DNA of 64,000 bases from Microbacterium indicum DSM 19969 (GCF_000422385.1 NZ_AULR01000005.1:1-64000), one strand, 5' to 3'. Numbered from the stretch's first letter, positions 42,415 to 52,400 are shown. Notes: generated by a model not told the origin, from the sequence alone. Translations and numbers: made by a program.

Positions 42415-42420
42415 ATGATA
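42415..42420 (-). promoter_or_regulatory. -10 element TATCAT, leaderless transcript of the sortase-like gene
   Basis: On the minus strand TATCAT ends 7 nt before GTG 42407. It lies back to back with the argG promoter. Confidence 0.55.
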
Positions 42421-42434
42421 ACGCGGGCAGATGA

Positions 42435-43886
<1,452 letters not shown>

Positions 43887-43900
43887 GGCTCGGCCTTCCC

Positions 43901-43943
43901 GAAAGGCCGCGCGGAGGATCCCCTTCGCGCGGCCTTTCGGCGT
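43901..43943 (+). terminator. Rho-independent-type terminator after argG
   Basis: GAAAGGCCGCGCG and CGCGCGGCCTTTC pair around a GC-rich loop, ~15 bp after the argG stop. A near-identical hairpin lies at 48008-48044 after the MFS gene. The following ~90 bp carries sequence related to the tandem array at 48 kb. Confidence 0.75.
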
Positions 43944-43959
43944 TCCGGCGGGTGCCTGG

Positions 43960-44024
43960 GCGGGATCCACCCGCGCGAGGGGCGAATGGCCGCGCGGAGG
44001 CCGATCCTCACGCGGTTCCACCCA
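43960..44024. repeat. Single copy related to the 48-kb GC-rich repeat
   Basis: Sequence such as GATCCACCCGCGCGAGGGGC and GAATGGCCGCGCGGAG is shared with the units at 48061-48746. It lies left of the rhamnosidase-MFS pair, with the array on the right. Limits are approximate. Confidence 0.55.
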
Positions 44025-44052
44025 CCGATCAGAATCAGCTACCATTGGTAAG

Positions 44053-44066
44053 TTGAAACGTTCCAA
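44053..44066. promoter_or_regulatory. LacI-family operator TTGAAACGTTCCAA
   Basis: A 14-bp near-perfect palindrome around the central CG, of the TTGRAACGTTYCAA form bound by LacI/GalR-family repressors. It lies 19 bp before the rhamnosidase ATG, suited to repression in the absence of the sugar. No LacI gene is in the window. Confidence 0.75.
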
Positions 44067-44084
44067 TGAAGGAAGTGGGATCCG

Positions 44085-46700
44085 ATGACGCACCCCGAGA
44101 TCACCGAGCTGCGCGCTGGGCGGCGCGGCGCGCCCGCGTTCCAGCCGACCGCGGCCCCCGACCTGTCGTGGCGCATCGCCGCGAGCGACGGATGGCTGCA
44201 GGAGTCGGCCGTGCTCGAGCTCCGCCGGGCGGACGGATCCGTCGAACGTCACGAGCACGCCGACGACGAGAGCGTCGCCGTCGCCTGGCCGTTCGCGCCC
44301 CTCGCCGCCTACGACACCGTCGAGGTGCGGGTCTCCGTGACGGGCGCCGACGGATCCGAGAGCTCTCCGAGCTCCTGGACCCGCGTCGCGACCGGCCCCC
44401 TCACGCCCGCCGACTGGCGCGCCGACTTCATCGCGAGCGCCGACGACCTCTCGGGCGCTCCCTCCGCCGACGTGACGATCAAGACGGCCGACGCGGACGC
44501 CGTGCGCGCCGACCTCACGGCGGACGACGCCGACCGCCGCGTCACGCGCTTCCACCGCGACGTCGAGATCGGCCCGGGGCTCACCCGCGCGCTCCTCTCC
44601 TACACGGCGCACGGCATCGTCGACGTCCGGATCGACGGCGCGACGGTGTCGGACGACCTCCTCGCGCCCGGGTGGACCGCATACGCCGATCGCCTCCTCT
44701 TCCGCACGGTCGACGTCACGGACGCGCTCCCGGCGGGCCCGCACGCGCTCGGGGCCGAGGTGGGCCCCGGCTGGTACGCCGAGCACTTCGGCTTCGACGG
44801 CGACTTCCGCCGCACGTGGCACGGCCGGCGCGCCCTCAGCGCCCAGCTGCGCCTCGAGTACGCCGACGGCCGCACCGAGATCGTGACGACGGATCCGTCC
44901 TGGCTCGCGACGGTCGAAGGGCCGACGACCTTCGCGAGCGTCTACCAGGGAGAGCGCTGCGACGCCCGCCTCGCCTCCGACGGGCTGCCCGGCGCGAAGC
45001 CCGCCGAGGTCGAGCCCGCCGACCCCGCTCGGCTCGCCCCCGCGGCGCTGCCTCCCGTCCGCGTCACCGAGACGCGCGATGTCGCGGCGGTCGTCACGGA
45101 CCCCGAGGGCCGCACGATCCTCGACTTCGGGCAGAACCTCGTCGGCCGCCTGCGCATCACCGTGACGGGCGACGCCGGCACGGTCGTGACGCTGCGCCAC
45201 GCCGAGGTGCTCGAGGACGGATCCCTCGGCACCCGCGCGCTGCGGTTCGCCGCCGCGACCGACACGTTCACGCTCGCGGGAGGCGGATCCGAGGAGTGGG
45301 CCCCGCGCTTCACGTTCCACGGCTTCCGCTATGCCCGGATCGACGGCGTGGATCCGTCGCAGGTGACGGCGGTCGCCGAGGTGATCCACACGGATCTGCC
45401 CCGCACGGGCCATCTCACGACGAACGTCCCCGCGCTCGATCGCCTGCACGAGAACGTCGTGTGGGGAACGCGCGGCAACTTCGTCAGCCTTCCCACCGAC
45501 TGCCCGCAGCGCGACGAGCGCCTCGGGTGGACGGGCGACATCCAGGTCTTCGCGCCGACCGCGTCGTTCCTGTTCGACGTCGACGCGTTCCTCGCCTCGT
45601 GGATCCAGGACTTCGCCGTCGACCAGAAGCGGCTCGGCGGGGTCGGCCCCCTCTACTCGCCCCTCATCGACCAGGACCTCTTCCCGCCGACCCCGATGGC
45701 GGCGTGGAGCGACGCCGCTACCGTCGTCCCGACCGTGCTGTGGGATCGCTTCCGCGACCGCCGCGCGCTCGAGGCCCAGTACGAGAGCATGACGACCTGG
45801 GTCGACGTCGTCGAGCGCCACGCGCCGGACGGGCACTGGGACTCGGGGATGCAGCTCGCCGACTGGCTCGACCCCACGGCGCCGCCCGAGAACCCCGCGC
45901 AGGCGCAGACGGATCCGCACCTCGTCGCCCAGGCGTACTACGCGCGCTCGGCGCGACTCGTCTCCGAGGCCGCCGACCTCCTGGGGCGCCGCGGCGACGC
46001 GACGCGCTACGCGGCCCTCGCCGAGAAGGCCACCGCCGCCTTCCGTCGCGAGTACGTGCGAGCCGACGGGCGGATGTCGTCCGACGCGCAGACCGCGTAC
46101 GCCCTCGCGATCGTGTTCGAGCTGCTGCCCGACGCGCTCATCCAGCCCGCGGGCGACCGCCTCGCCGAGATCGTCGCCGAGCGCGGTCACCGCATCGGCA
46201 CGGGCTTCGCCGGGACGCCGATCGTGAGCGACGCGCTCACGCGGACGGGCCACCGGCTCACCGCGCAGCGCATGCTGCAGACCGACGAGCTGCCGAGCTG
46301 GCTGTACCCCGTCTCGCAGGGCGCCACCACGATCTGGGAGCGGTGGGACTCGATGCTGCCCGACGGATCCATCAACCCCGGGGAGATGACGAGCTTCAAC
46401 CACTACGCCCTCGGCGCGGTGGCCGACTGGATGCACCGCGACGTGGGCGGCATCGCGCCGCTCGAGCCCGGATACCGGCGCGTCCTCGTGCGGCCCCGCG
46501 CGGGCCTCACCGACCGCGCCGCCGCGAGGTTCGACTCGCTGTACGGCGAGATCCGCGTCGAGTGGCGCGCGACGGATCCGTCGGCGGGCGAGGCGAGCCC
46601 CCTCGCCGCGACCGTCTCGATCCCCGCGAACGTGACCGCCGTCGTCGACCTCCCGGGATCCGATCCCGTCGTGGTCGGATCCGGCGTCCACACCTTCTGA
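44085..46700 (+). CDS. Alpha-L-rhamnosidase, GH78
   Basis: An 871-residue protein without signal peptide, so intracellular. GH78 blocks are ILDFGQNLVGRLRI (residues ~346-359), the catalytic region SLPTDCPQRDERLGWTGDI (~466-484), GHWDSGMQLADWLDP and FNHYALGAVADWMHRD. It removes terminal alpha-L-rhamnose from plant glycosides or rhamnan oligosaccharides by inversion. A LacI-type operator precedes it, and the MFS transporter 33 bp downstream probably brings in the substrate. Both genes lie between related GC-rich repeats. Confidence 0.93.
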   Translation: MTHPEITELRAGRRGAPAFQPTAAPDLSWRIAASDGWLQESAVLELRRADGSVERHEHADDESVAVAWPFAPLAAYDTVEVRVSVTGADGSESSPSSWTRVATGPLTPADWRADFIASADDLSGAPSADVTIKTADADAVRADLTADDADRRVTRFHRDVEIGPGLTRALLSYTAHGIVDVRIDGATVSDDLLAPGWTAYADRLLFRTVDVTDALPAGPHALGAEVGPGWYAEHFGFDGDFRRTWHGRRALSAQLRLEYADGRTEIVTTDPSWLATVEGPTTFASVYQGERCDARLASDGLPGAKPAEVEPADPARLAPAALPPVRVTETRDVAAVVTDPEGRTILDFGQNLVGRLRITVTGDAGTVVTLRHAEVLEDGSLGTRALRFAAATDTFTLAGGGSEEWAPRFTFHGFRYARIDGVDPSQVTAVAEVIHTDLPRTGHLTTNVPALDRLHENVVWGTRGNFVSLPTDCPQRDERLGWTGDIQVFAPTASFLFDVDAFLASWIQDFAVDQKRLGGVGPLYSPLIDQDLFPPTPMAAWSDAATVVPTVLWDRFRDRRALEAQYESMTTWVDVVERHAPDGHWDSGMQLADWLDPTAPPENPAQAQTDPHLVAQAYYARSARLVSEAADLLGRRGDATRYAALAEKATAAFRREYVRADGRMSSDAQTAYALAIVFELLPDALIQPAGDRLAEIVAERGHRIGTGFAGTPIVSDALTRTGHRLTAQRMLQTDELPSWLYPVSQGATTIWERWDSMLPDGSINPGEMTSFNHYALGAVADWMHRDVGGIAPLEPGYRRVLVRPRAGLTDRAAARFDSLYGEIRVEWRATDPSAGEASPLAATVSIPANVTAVVDLPGSDPVVVGSGVHTF

Positions 46701-46733
46701 TTCCCCCATCGCCCGAGTTCAGAGGAGAACCCT

Positions 46734-47993
46734 GTGGCACAGAAACAACCCAACCCCTGGTACGTCGCGATCCTGTCGGGCATGGTGTCGTACCTCGACG
46801 CCGGCGCGATCGTCACGACCGGAACCGCGCTCGTGATCTTCCGGCAGTCGTTCGGGATCGACGATCTGCAGTACGGCCTGCTGTCGGCGCTCCTGACCGT
46901 CTCGATCGGCGTCGGCGCCCTCATCGGCGGGCCCGCGGGCGACCGCCTCGGCCGCAAGCCCGTGTTCATGACGACGCTCGCGCTGTACGTCGTCGGCGCG
47001 ATCCTCATGATCTCGGCGCCCGGCGTCGAGATGCTCTACCCCGGCATCCTGCTGCTCGGATTCGCGTCCGGCGCAGATCTGCCCGTCTCCATGGCGATGA
47101 TCGCCGAGGCCGCGACCGACAGGAACCGCGGCAAGATGGTCACGTTCACGCACATCCTCTGGATGGGCGCCGTCATCGTCGTCGGGTTCCTCGGCACCGC
47201 CGTCGGCAACATGGGCCTGCCCGGCGCGCGGATCATGTACGCCCACCTCGGCGTCATCGCGCTCGTCGTGCTGATCCTGCGCATCGGCCTGCCCGAGTCG
47301 CAGGCCTGGGTCAACAGCCGGAACATCGTGCTCCCGGGCACGACCGCGCGGAAGCAGTCGGCCTTCCGGCTGCTGCTCACGCCGCGATACCTCACGGCGA
47401 TGATCGCGACCGGCCTGTTCTATGCCCTCGCGAACATCGCCGCGAACACGAACGGCCAGTTCGGCGCGCTACTGTACGTCGAGGTCGCCGGCGCGACGGT
47501 GTCGACGGCGTCGCTCGTGTCGACGCTCGTGACGTTCGTCAGCGTCGCGGCCCTGTTCCTCATGATGCGCGTCGTGGACGGCCGCCGGCGCATGGTCTGG
47601 TTCGCCGCGATGTCGGTTCTCGCGCTCGTCGCGTTCCTCGTGCCGCCGACGTTCGGGATCACGGTCGCGACGCTCGTCGTGTTCGGCGTGCTCTACTCGA
47701 TCTCGGGGGCCGTCGCCGGCGAGCCGATGTTCAAGGTGTGGGCGCAGGAGCTCTTCCCGACGCAGATCCGCGCGACGTCGCAGGCGATCATGATCGCCTT
47801 CACGCGCTTCGTCGCCGCCGGGGTGGGCGTCTTCACACCGTCGCTCATCACGCTCGGCCCGAACATCGTGTTCTACTTCATGGCCGCGACGAGCGTCGTC
47901 GCCTGCGCGATCGGGATCTTCTGGATCGCCCGCATGCCCAAGGCCACCGACGACGACCAGGCCCTCCTCGAGGCCGAGGCGTCGCGCGGCTGA
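46734..47993 (+). CDS. MFS transporter, sugar-porter-like
   Basis: A 419-residue protein with 12 predicted membrane helices. MFS motif A is seen as GGPAGDRLGRKPVF (residues ~65-78), and a second half-copy AQELFPTQIRATSQ resembles the sugar-porter PxxxR-type signature. GTG 46734 has AGAGGAG 5 nt upstream. It directly follows the rhamnosidase and is probably co-transcribed, so rhamnosides or rhamnose-containing disaccharides are the likely cargo. A terminator follows the stop. Confidence 0.9.
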   Translation: MAQKQPNPWYVAILSGMVSYLDAGAIVTTGTALVIFRQSFGIDDLQYGLLSALLTVSIGVGALIGGPAGDRLGRKPVFMTTLALYVVGAILMISAPGVEMLYPGILLLGFASGADLPVSMAMIAEAATDRNRGKMVTFTHILWMGAVIVVGFLGTAVGNMGLPGARIMYAHLGVIALVVLILRIGLPESQAWVNSRNIVLPGTTARKQSAFRLLLTPRYLTAMIATGLFYALANIAANTNGQFGALLYVEVAGATVSTASLVSTLVTFVSVAALFLMMRVVDGRRRMVWFAAMSVLALVAFLVPPTFGITVATLVVFGVLYSISGAVAGEPMFKVWAQELFPTQIRATSQAIMIAFTRFVAAGVGVFTPSLITLGPNIVFYFMAATSVVACAIGIFWIARMPKATDDDQALLEAEASRG

Positions 47994-48007
47994 CGCCCTC
48001 GGACCCG

Positions 48008-48044
48008 GAAGGCCGCGCGGGGATCCCCTCCGCGCGGCCTTTCG
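48008..48044 (+). terminator. Terminator hairpin after the MFS gene
   Basis: AAGGCCGCGCGG and CCGCGCGGCCTT flank a loop containing GGATCCCC. It is a sister of the argG terminator and the first element of the repeat region that follows. Confidence 0.75.
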
Positions 48045-48060
48045 GCGCTCCTGCGGCCTC

Positions 48061-48746
48061 ATCAGCCCGATCCACCCGCGCGGAGGGCGAACGGCCGCGG
48101 GAGCGTGATGCTTGGTGCGGAGTATTAGCTGGGACGCAACCCGGCTGACCGGCGGGTGAGCCCTTCGCCGTTGGGCGCACCACGAGAATGGCCGCGCGGG
48201 GATCCCGCTTGCGCGGCCGATCGACGCATCTGCGGCCTCATCAGCCCTATCCACCCACGCGATGGGCGAACGACCGCGGGAGCGTGAGGCTTGGCGCGGA
48301 GTATTAGCTGGGACGCAACCCGGCTGACCGGCGGGTGACCTCATCGCTGTTGCCTGCACCACGCGAATGGCCGCGCGAGGATCCCGCTCACGCGGCTAAT
48401 CGACGCATCTGCGGCCTCATCAGCCCGATACGCCCGCGCCAAGGGCAAACGGCCGCGGGAGGGCGAGTCCTCGCGCGGGGTACTTGCTAGGACGGAACCC
48501 GGCTGGCCGCGAGTAGGCCCCCCGCCAGCGGCCACACCACGCGAATGACCGCGCGGGGATCCCGCTTGCGCGGCCGATCGACCTTCCTGCCGCCGAATCA
48601 CCCAGATCCGCCCGCGCGGAGGGCGAACCGCCGCGCGAAGGATCCCACTCACGCGGCCGTTCGACCTTCCTGCGGCCGAATCACCCGGATCCGGCCGCGC
48701 GTGGGGCGAACGGCCGCGCGAGGGGCGGCGCCGGCGCGGGGATCCG
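48061..48746. repeat. Tandem array of ~179-bp GC-rich units
   Basis: Units begin with ATCAGCCC or ATCACCC at 48061, 48240, 48419, 48597 and 48680, so the first three are 179, 179 and 178 bp, the fourth is a shortened 83 bp and the fifth is partial. Each long unit holds a GGCCGCGCGG...GCGCGGCC hairpin, a GTATTAGCTGGGACG block and an ACCCGGCTGACCGGCGG block. The 753-bp gap 47994-48746 has no supportable gene; ORFs across it exist in several frames with no family similarity. Confidence 0.85.
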
Positions 48747-49727
48747 TCAGCCCAGGACGTCTCGCAGGAACGCCACCTGCTTCGACTTGTGGTGTGCGGC
48801 GCCGCCCTCGTGACCGTTGTAGGGATACACCTCGACCGACGCATCGCCGCCCCACGCGTTGGCCGCTGCGAAGACCGTCGACGGGGGGACGACCGCGTCG
48901 CGCAGGCCCGCCGAGAACAGGGCCGGCGCCGTCGCGCGCTTCGCGAGGTGCGCGCCGTCGATGTAGGACAGCGTGCGGAACGCCGCCTCGACGTGGTCAT
49001 GATGCACCGCGAGATAGCGCGCGATCTCCTGGTACGGATCCTTGTCGGCGACGTCGACTCCGCGCCGGATGTCGCTGAGGAACGGGACCTCGGGGATCGC
49101 CGCCGCGACTCCCCCGCCGAGCGACGCCGCGGCGATCGCGAGGCCCCCGCCTTGGCTGCCTCCCGCGACGACGACCTTCGACGCGTCGACGCCCTCGAGA
49201 TGCGGGACGACGTCGAGCAGCCGCACGGCGTCGGTGTAGAGCCGCCGGTAGTAGTACGTGTCGAAGTCGAGGATCCCGCGCGTCATGAACCCAGGGTGCG
49301 CGGGGCCGGCCGCGTCCGCGCCGCCCGAGCGATCGGGGGTGTGGCCGCCTGACCCCCACCCGGATCCCTGCCCGCGTGTGTCCATGAAGAGCGTCGCGTA
49401 GCCGGCGCTGGGCCAGAGGAGCCGCTCGAGCGGGAGACCGCGCCCGCCGCCGTAGCCGTTGTACTCGACGACGATCGGCAGATCCCCCTTCGCGCCCGCC
49501 GGCCGCAGGTACCAGGCGCGGATCGGGTCGCCGCCGAATCCGGCGTAGGTGATGTCTTCGACGTCGACGAGCGGGAGCCTCGCGTCGACCCGCTCACGGC
49601 GCAGGTCGAGGTCGTGCGACCGGGCCTCGGCGAGGGTCGCGTCCCAGCGCGCGTCGAGGTCGGCGGGCTCCGCGTCGGCGGTCGTGTGCTGGCGCAGCCG
49701 GTCGAGCGGCAGGTCGGTGAACGGCAT
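48747..49727 (-). CDS. Acetylxylan esterase / cephalosporin-C deacetylase family (CE7-like)
   Basis: A 326-residue cytoplasmic alpha/beta hydrolase. CE7-type features are VEYNGYGGGRG, DTRGQGSGW, the nucleophile elbow GGSQGGG (Ser ~188), the acid in DAVVPPST (~274) and the His in NGHEGG (~303). Members deacetylate acetylated xylo-oligosaccharides and similar small acetyl esters. ATG 49727 has GAGGA upstream; an in-frame extension to 49832 is rejected. It is convergent with the rhamnosidase unit and may act on the same plant material. Confidence 0.88.
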   Translation of the reverse strand: MPFTDLPLDRLRQHTTADAEPADLDARWDATLAEARSHDLDLRRERVDARLPLVDVEDITYAGFGGDPIRAWYLRPAGAKGDLPIVVEYNGYGGGRGLPLERLLWPSAGYATLFMDTRGQGSGWGSGGHTPDRSGGADAAGPAHPGFMTRGILDFDTYYYRRLYTDAVRLLDVVPHLEGVDASKVVVAGGSQGGGLAIAAASLGGGVAAAIPEVPFLSDIRRGVDVADKDPYQEIARYLAVHHDHVEAAFRTLSYIDGAHLAKRATAPALFSAGLRDAVVPPSTVFAAANAWGGDASVEVYPYNGHEGGAAHHKSKQVAFLRDVLG

Positions 49728-49864
49728 GGTGTCCTCATCTCCGTGCGGGCCCGGCGTCGACGCGCGGGGCACTGCCCCGATCGTAGTGATCCGCGGGGCG
49801 GCGGCCGCGCGCCGCCCGTCAGATTCCGTCACGGATGCCGTGCCGGCTGACAGACGACATCGCT

Positions 49865-49870
49865 TACGCT
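49865..49870 (+). promoter_or_regulatory. -10 element TACGCT, leaderless transcript
   Basis: TACGCT ends 6 nt before ATG 49877, which decides this start over the in-frame ATG at 49835. Confidence 0.55.
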
Positions 49871-49876
49871 TCGGCG

Positions 49877-50062
49877 ATGGGCAAGAAGAAAAAGAAGAAG
49901 GGCCCCAAGAAGTCCTGCTGCCGGTCGAAGCCGCGCTGCTCGCGCTGCCCCATCCGGATGCTCGCCGAGGGCCGCCTCGACCCCGCCGAGGCGCGCGAGC
50001 TCTTCGCCAAGGATCGCAACCGCAAGCAGGCGAAGAAGGAGCACCTCAAGGTTCCGTCCTGA
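49877..50062 (+). CDS. Small Lys/Cys-rich protein
   Basis: A 61-residue basic protein starting MGKKKKKKGPKK, followed by a Cys cluster CCRSKPRCSRCP (residues ~14-25) that could bind a metal, then a helical region with acidic and lysine residues and a basic tail. Small proteins of this layout are found in many actinobacteria as hypothetical genes. A nucleic-acid- or ribosome-associated role is guesswork. Its leaderless promoter and codon use support a real gene. Confidence 0.7.
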   Translation: MGKKKKKKGPKKSCCRSKPRCSRCPIRMLAEGRLDPAEARELFAKDRNRKQAKKEHLKVPS

Positions 50063-50142
50063 CCCTCTTCCGGACGGCCGCGGCGCGTGTCAGGATCGTC
50101 GCGGATCCGGGCACCGGGCCCGGCGGACGAAGGGATCGGATC

Positions 50143-50559
50143 ATGGGTTTCAAGCTGGCGCCGTACCTGAGCTTCTCGGGGCAGGCCGAGGACGCGCTCG
50201 AGTTCTATCGCGATGTCTTCGGCGGCACGCTCCAGATCACGCGGTACCGCGAGATGCCGATGGAGGACCTCGCGGGCGACCCCGAGTGGGTCATGCACGG
50301 CCAGCTCACGCTCGAGAACGGCGTCACGATCATGGCGTCCGACGCGCCGGGTGTGGCGAGCGGATCCCAGATCAGCATGATGATCTACGGCGACGACCGC
50401 GACGAGCTCGCCGGCTTCTTCGAGGCTATGCACAACGGCGGATCCGTGACGACGCCGTTCGAGCCGTCGCCGTGGGGCAGCTGGTACGGCGCCGTCGTCG
50501 ACGCGTTCGGGATCGCCTGGGGCTTCGAGGGCGGGCAGCCGGCGGCCGAGAGCGCGTGA
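50143..50559 (+). CDS. VOC family protein, PhnB-like
   Basis: A 138-residue protein with the PhnB/glyoxalase-like layout: LAPYLSFSGQAEDALEFYRDVFGG at the N-terminus (quoted, residues ~5-28 in part), MHGQLTLENGVTIMASD in the middle and DAFGIAWGF at the end. AGGGA lies upstream of ATG 50143. PhnB-like proteins are annotated loosely (for example as demethylubiquinone methyltransferase-like) and mostly have no known substrate. Confidence 0.85.
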   Translation: MGFKLAPYLSFSGQAEDALEFYRDVFGGTLQITRYREMPMEDLAGDPEWVMHGQLTLENGVTIMASDAPGVASGSQISMMIYGDDRDELAGFFEAMHNGGSVTTPFEPSPWGSWYGAVVDAFGIAWGFEGGQPAAESA

Positions 50560-50578
50560 CGCGGGGCGGCCCCGCTCG

Positions 50579-51088
50579 CTAGCTGAAGTCGGCCGCGACG
50601 CCGCGGCGGTGGTATTCGAAGATGATGCTCGTCCGGGTCGAGGCGACGAACGGCTGCGTCGAGAGGTTGTCGACGACGAACTGCCTGACGTCGCTCGACC
50701 CGGCGACCGCGATGTGCACCATGAAGTCGTCGGTGCCGCCGAGGAAGAACAGCTGCACGACCTGGGGCAGCCGGCGCACCTCCTCGGCGAACGTGACGAT
50801 GCCGTCGTGGCGGGTTCCGCCGCGCAGCGTCACCCCGATGATCGCCTGCAGGCCACGGCCGATGCGGGCGTGGTCGACGGCGGCGTGGAAGCCGCGGATC
50901 ACGCCCCGCTCGACGAGCGAGCGCGTGCGCGCGTGGGCCGTCGACGGGGCGACGCCGATGCGCGCCGCGAGGTCGGCGTTCGTCATCCGGGCGTCCTCGC
51001 TCAGCGCCTAGACGATCGCCCGGTCGACGTCATCGAGCTCGACGACCGGCAGATTCTTCGCCCGCTCGTCGGATCCGGTGGTCTCCAT
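50579..51088 (-). pseudogene. Lrp/AsnC family regulator interrupted by an in-frame amber codon
   Basis: Read from ATG 51088, the frame gives METTGSDERAKNLPVVEL, then DDVDRAIV, then TAG (51008-51010), then ALSEDARMTNADLAARIGV and the rest of an Lrp/AsnC protein to 50579. The stop sits in helix 1 of the helix-turn-helix domain; CAG to TAG or a similar single change would explain it. The remaining ORF from ATG 50986 (135 residues) keeps the recognition helix (APSTAHARTRSL) and the ligand-binding domain but lacks helix 1. It is divergent from ald, whose homologues are commonly controlled by such a regulator. It may be dead, may restart, or the TAG may be a sequencing error. Confidence 0.85.
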
Positions 51089-51152
51089 GGCGATGATCGT
51101 ACGAGAAACCTCGCTCCTGCCGAAGGATCTGCAGGCGTAACCCGCTCGAAAC

Positions 51153-51219
51153 GGATCTTCTGCGAATCTCATCGCGGGCCTGCTGGACCGGCCGCACAGA
51201 TTCGCATCGCAGAGGATCC
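51153..51219. promoter_or_regulatory. Inverted repeat in the lrp-ald divergent region, covering the ald ribosome-binding site
   Basis: GGATCTTCTGCG (51153-51164) is inverted as CGCAGAGGATCC (51208-51219), and GAATCT (51164-51169) as AGATTC (51198-51203). The right arm includes the AGAGG ribosome-binding site of ald. It may be an Lrp-type operator or an RNA hairpin that hides the ribosome-binding site. Confidence 0.55.
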
Positions 51220-51222
51220 GCC

Positions 51223-52311
51223 ATGAAGATCGCCGTTCCCACCGAGATCAAGAACAACGAGAACCGCGTCGCCCTGACGCCGGCCGGCGCCGACGCCCTC
51301 GTGCACGGGGGCCACGAGGTGTTCGTCGAGGCGGGGGCGGGCCTCGGATCCCGCATCGCCGACGCCGACTACGCGGCCGCGGGCGCGACGATCGTGCCGA
51401 CGGCGGCCGACGCGTGGGGCGAGGCCGAGCTGCTCGTGAAGGTCAAGGAGCCGATCGCCGCGGAGTACGGATTCCTGCGGGACGACCTCACCCTGTTCGC
51501 CTATCTGCATCTCGCGGCCGACCGGCCGCTGACGCAGGCGCTCGCGGGCGCCGGCACGACCGCCGTCGCGTACGAGACGGTGCAGCTGCCCGATCGCTCG
51601 CTGCCGCTGCTGCAGCCGATGAGCGAGGTCGCCGGGCGGCTGTCGATCCCCGTCGGCGCGTACCACCTCTCGCGGGCGTTCGGCGGGCGCGGGACGCTTC
51701 TCGGCGGGGTCGCGGGCGCGCCTCGGGCGAGCGTCGTCGTGATCGGCGGGGGCGTCGCGGGCGAGCACGCCGCGGCGAACGCCCTGGGGCTCGGCGCGCA
51801 GGTCACGGTCCTCGACGTGTCGCTGCCGCGGCTGCGCGAGCTCGAGGCGCGGTACGGCGGGGCGCTGCAGACCCGGCACTCGACGCGGTACGCGATCGCC
51901 GAGGCCCTCTCGTCCGCCGACCTCGTGATCGGATCCGTCCTGATCCCCGGCGCCGCGGCCCCCAAGCTCGTGACCGACGAGATGGTCGCCGGGATGAGGC
52001 CCGGATCCGTGCTCGTCGACATCGCGATCGACCAGGGCGGCTGCTTCGAGGGATCGCACGCGACGACGCACGACGATCCGACCTTCGCGGTGCACGACAG
52101 CCTGTTCTACTGCGTCGCGAACATGCCGGGTGCCGTGCCTGCGACGTCGACCGTCGCGCTGACAAACGCGACGCTGCCGTATGTCCTGCACATCGCGTCC
52201 GCGGGATGGGACGCCGCGGCGGCCTCCGATCCGGCCCTCGCCGCGGGGCTCAACGTCCGCGGCGGCGAGATCGTCAACGGCGGGGTCGCGGCGGCGTTCG
52301 CGGCCGGATGA
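51223..52311 (+). CDS. ald: Alanine dehydrogenase
   Basis: A 362-residue protein of standard length. Family blocks are MKIAVPTEIKNNENRVALTP, the substrate lysine and histidine in LVKVKEP and YLHLAAD, the nucleotide-binding VVVIGGGVAGEHAA and the aspartate in VDIAIDQGGCFEGS. It interconverts alanine with pyruvate and ammonia using NAD. ATG 51223 has AGAGG 7-8 nt upstream. The adjacent divergent regulator is interrupted, so control of ald may be altered. Repeat copy 10 begins 8 bp after the stop. Confidence 0.96.
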   Translation: MKIAVPTEIKNNENRVALTPAGADALVHGGHEVFVEAGAGLGSRIADADYAAAGATIVPTAADAWGEAELLVKVKEPIAAEYGFLRDDLTLFAYLHLAADRPLTQALAGAGTTAVAYETVQLPDRSLPLLQPMSEVAGRLSIPVGAYHLSRAFGGRGTLLGGVAGAPRASVVVIGGGVAGEHAAANALGLGAQVTVLDVSLPRLRELEARYGGALQTRHSTRYAIAEALSSADLVIGSVLIPGAAAPKLVTDEMVAGMRPGSVLVDIAIDQGGCFEGSHATTHDDPTFAVHDSLFYCVANMPGAVPATSTVALTNATLPYVLHIASAGWDAAAASDPALAAGLNVRGGEIVNGGVAAAFAAG

Positions 52312-52318
52312 TCCCGGG

Positions 52319-52400
52319 GCACGACGACGGCGGAAAGCCGCCCGGACCCTCCGACACGCCGATCCCGGGGCCGGGCGGGCCGGTTCTGCCGTAGTCCTGT
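52319..52400 (+). repeat. 82-bp palindromic repeat, copy 10
   Basis: Left arm GCACGACGACGGCGGA, right arm TCTGCCGTAGTCCTGT, core with GACACGCCGATCC (+ orientation). It lies 26 kb from the main cluster of copies. The 315-bp gap 52312-52626 holds copies 10 and 11 and no gene. Confidence 0.8.

Noticed and set aside
44066..48148. Very long plus-strand frame across rhamnosidase and MFS genes
   Set aside because: Arg/Pro-rich shadow of the real frames, typical of high-GC DNA.
48061..48746. Possible CRISPR array
   Set aside because: Unit length (~179 bp), absence of unique spacers between short identical repeats, and no cas genes.
48341..49000. Minus-strand ORF reading through the tandem array
   Set aside because: Repetitive Arg/Ser-rich sequence with no similarity; it crosses the end of the esterase gene in another frame.
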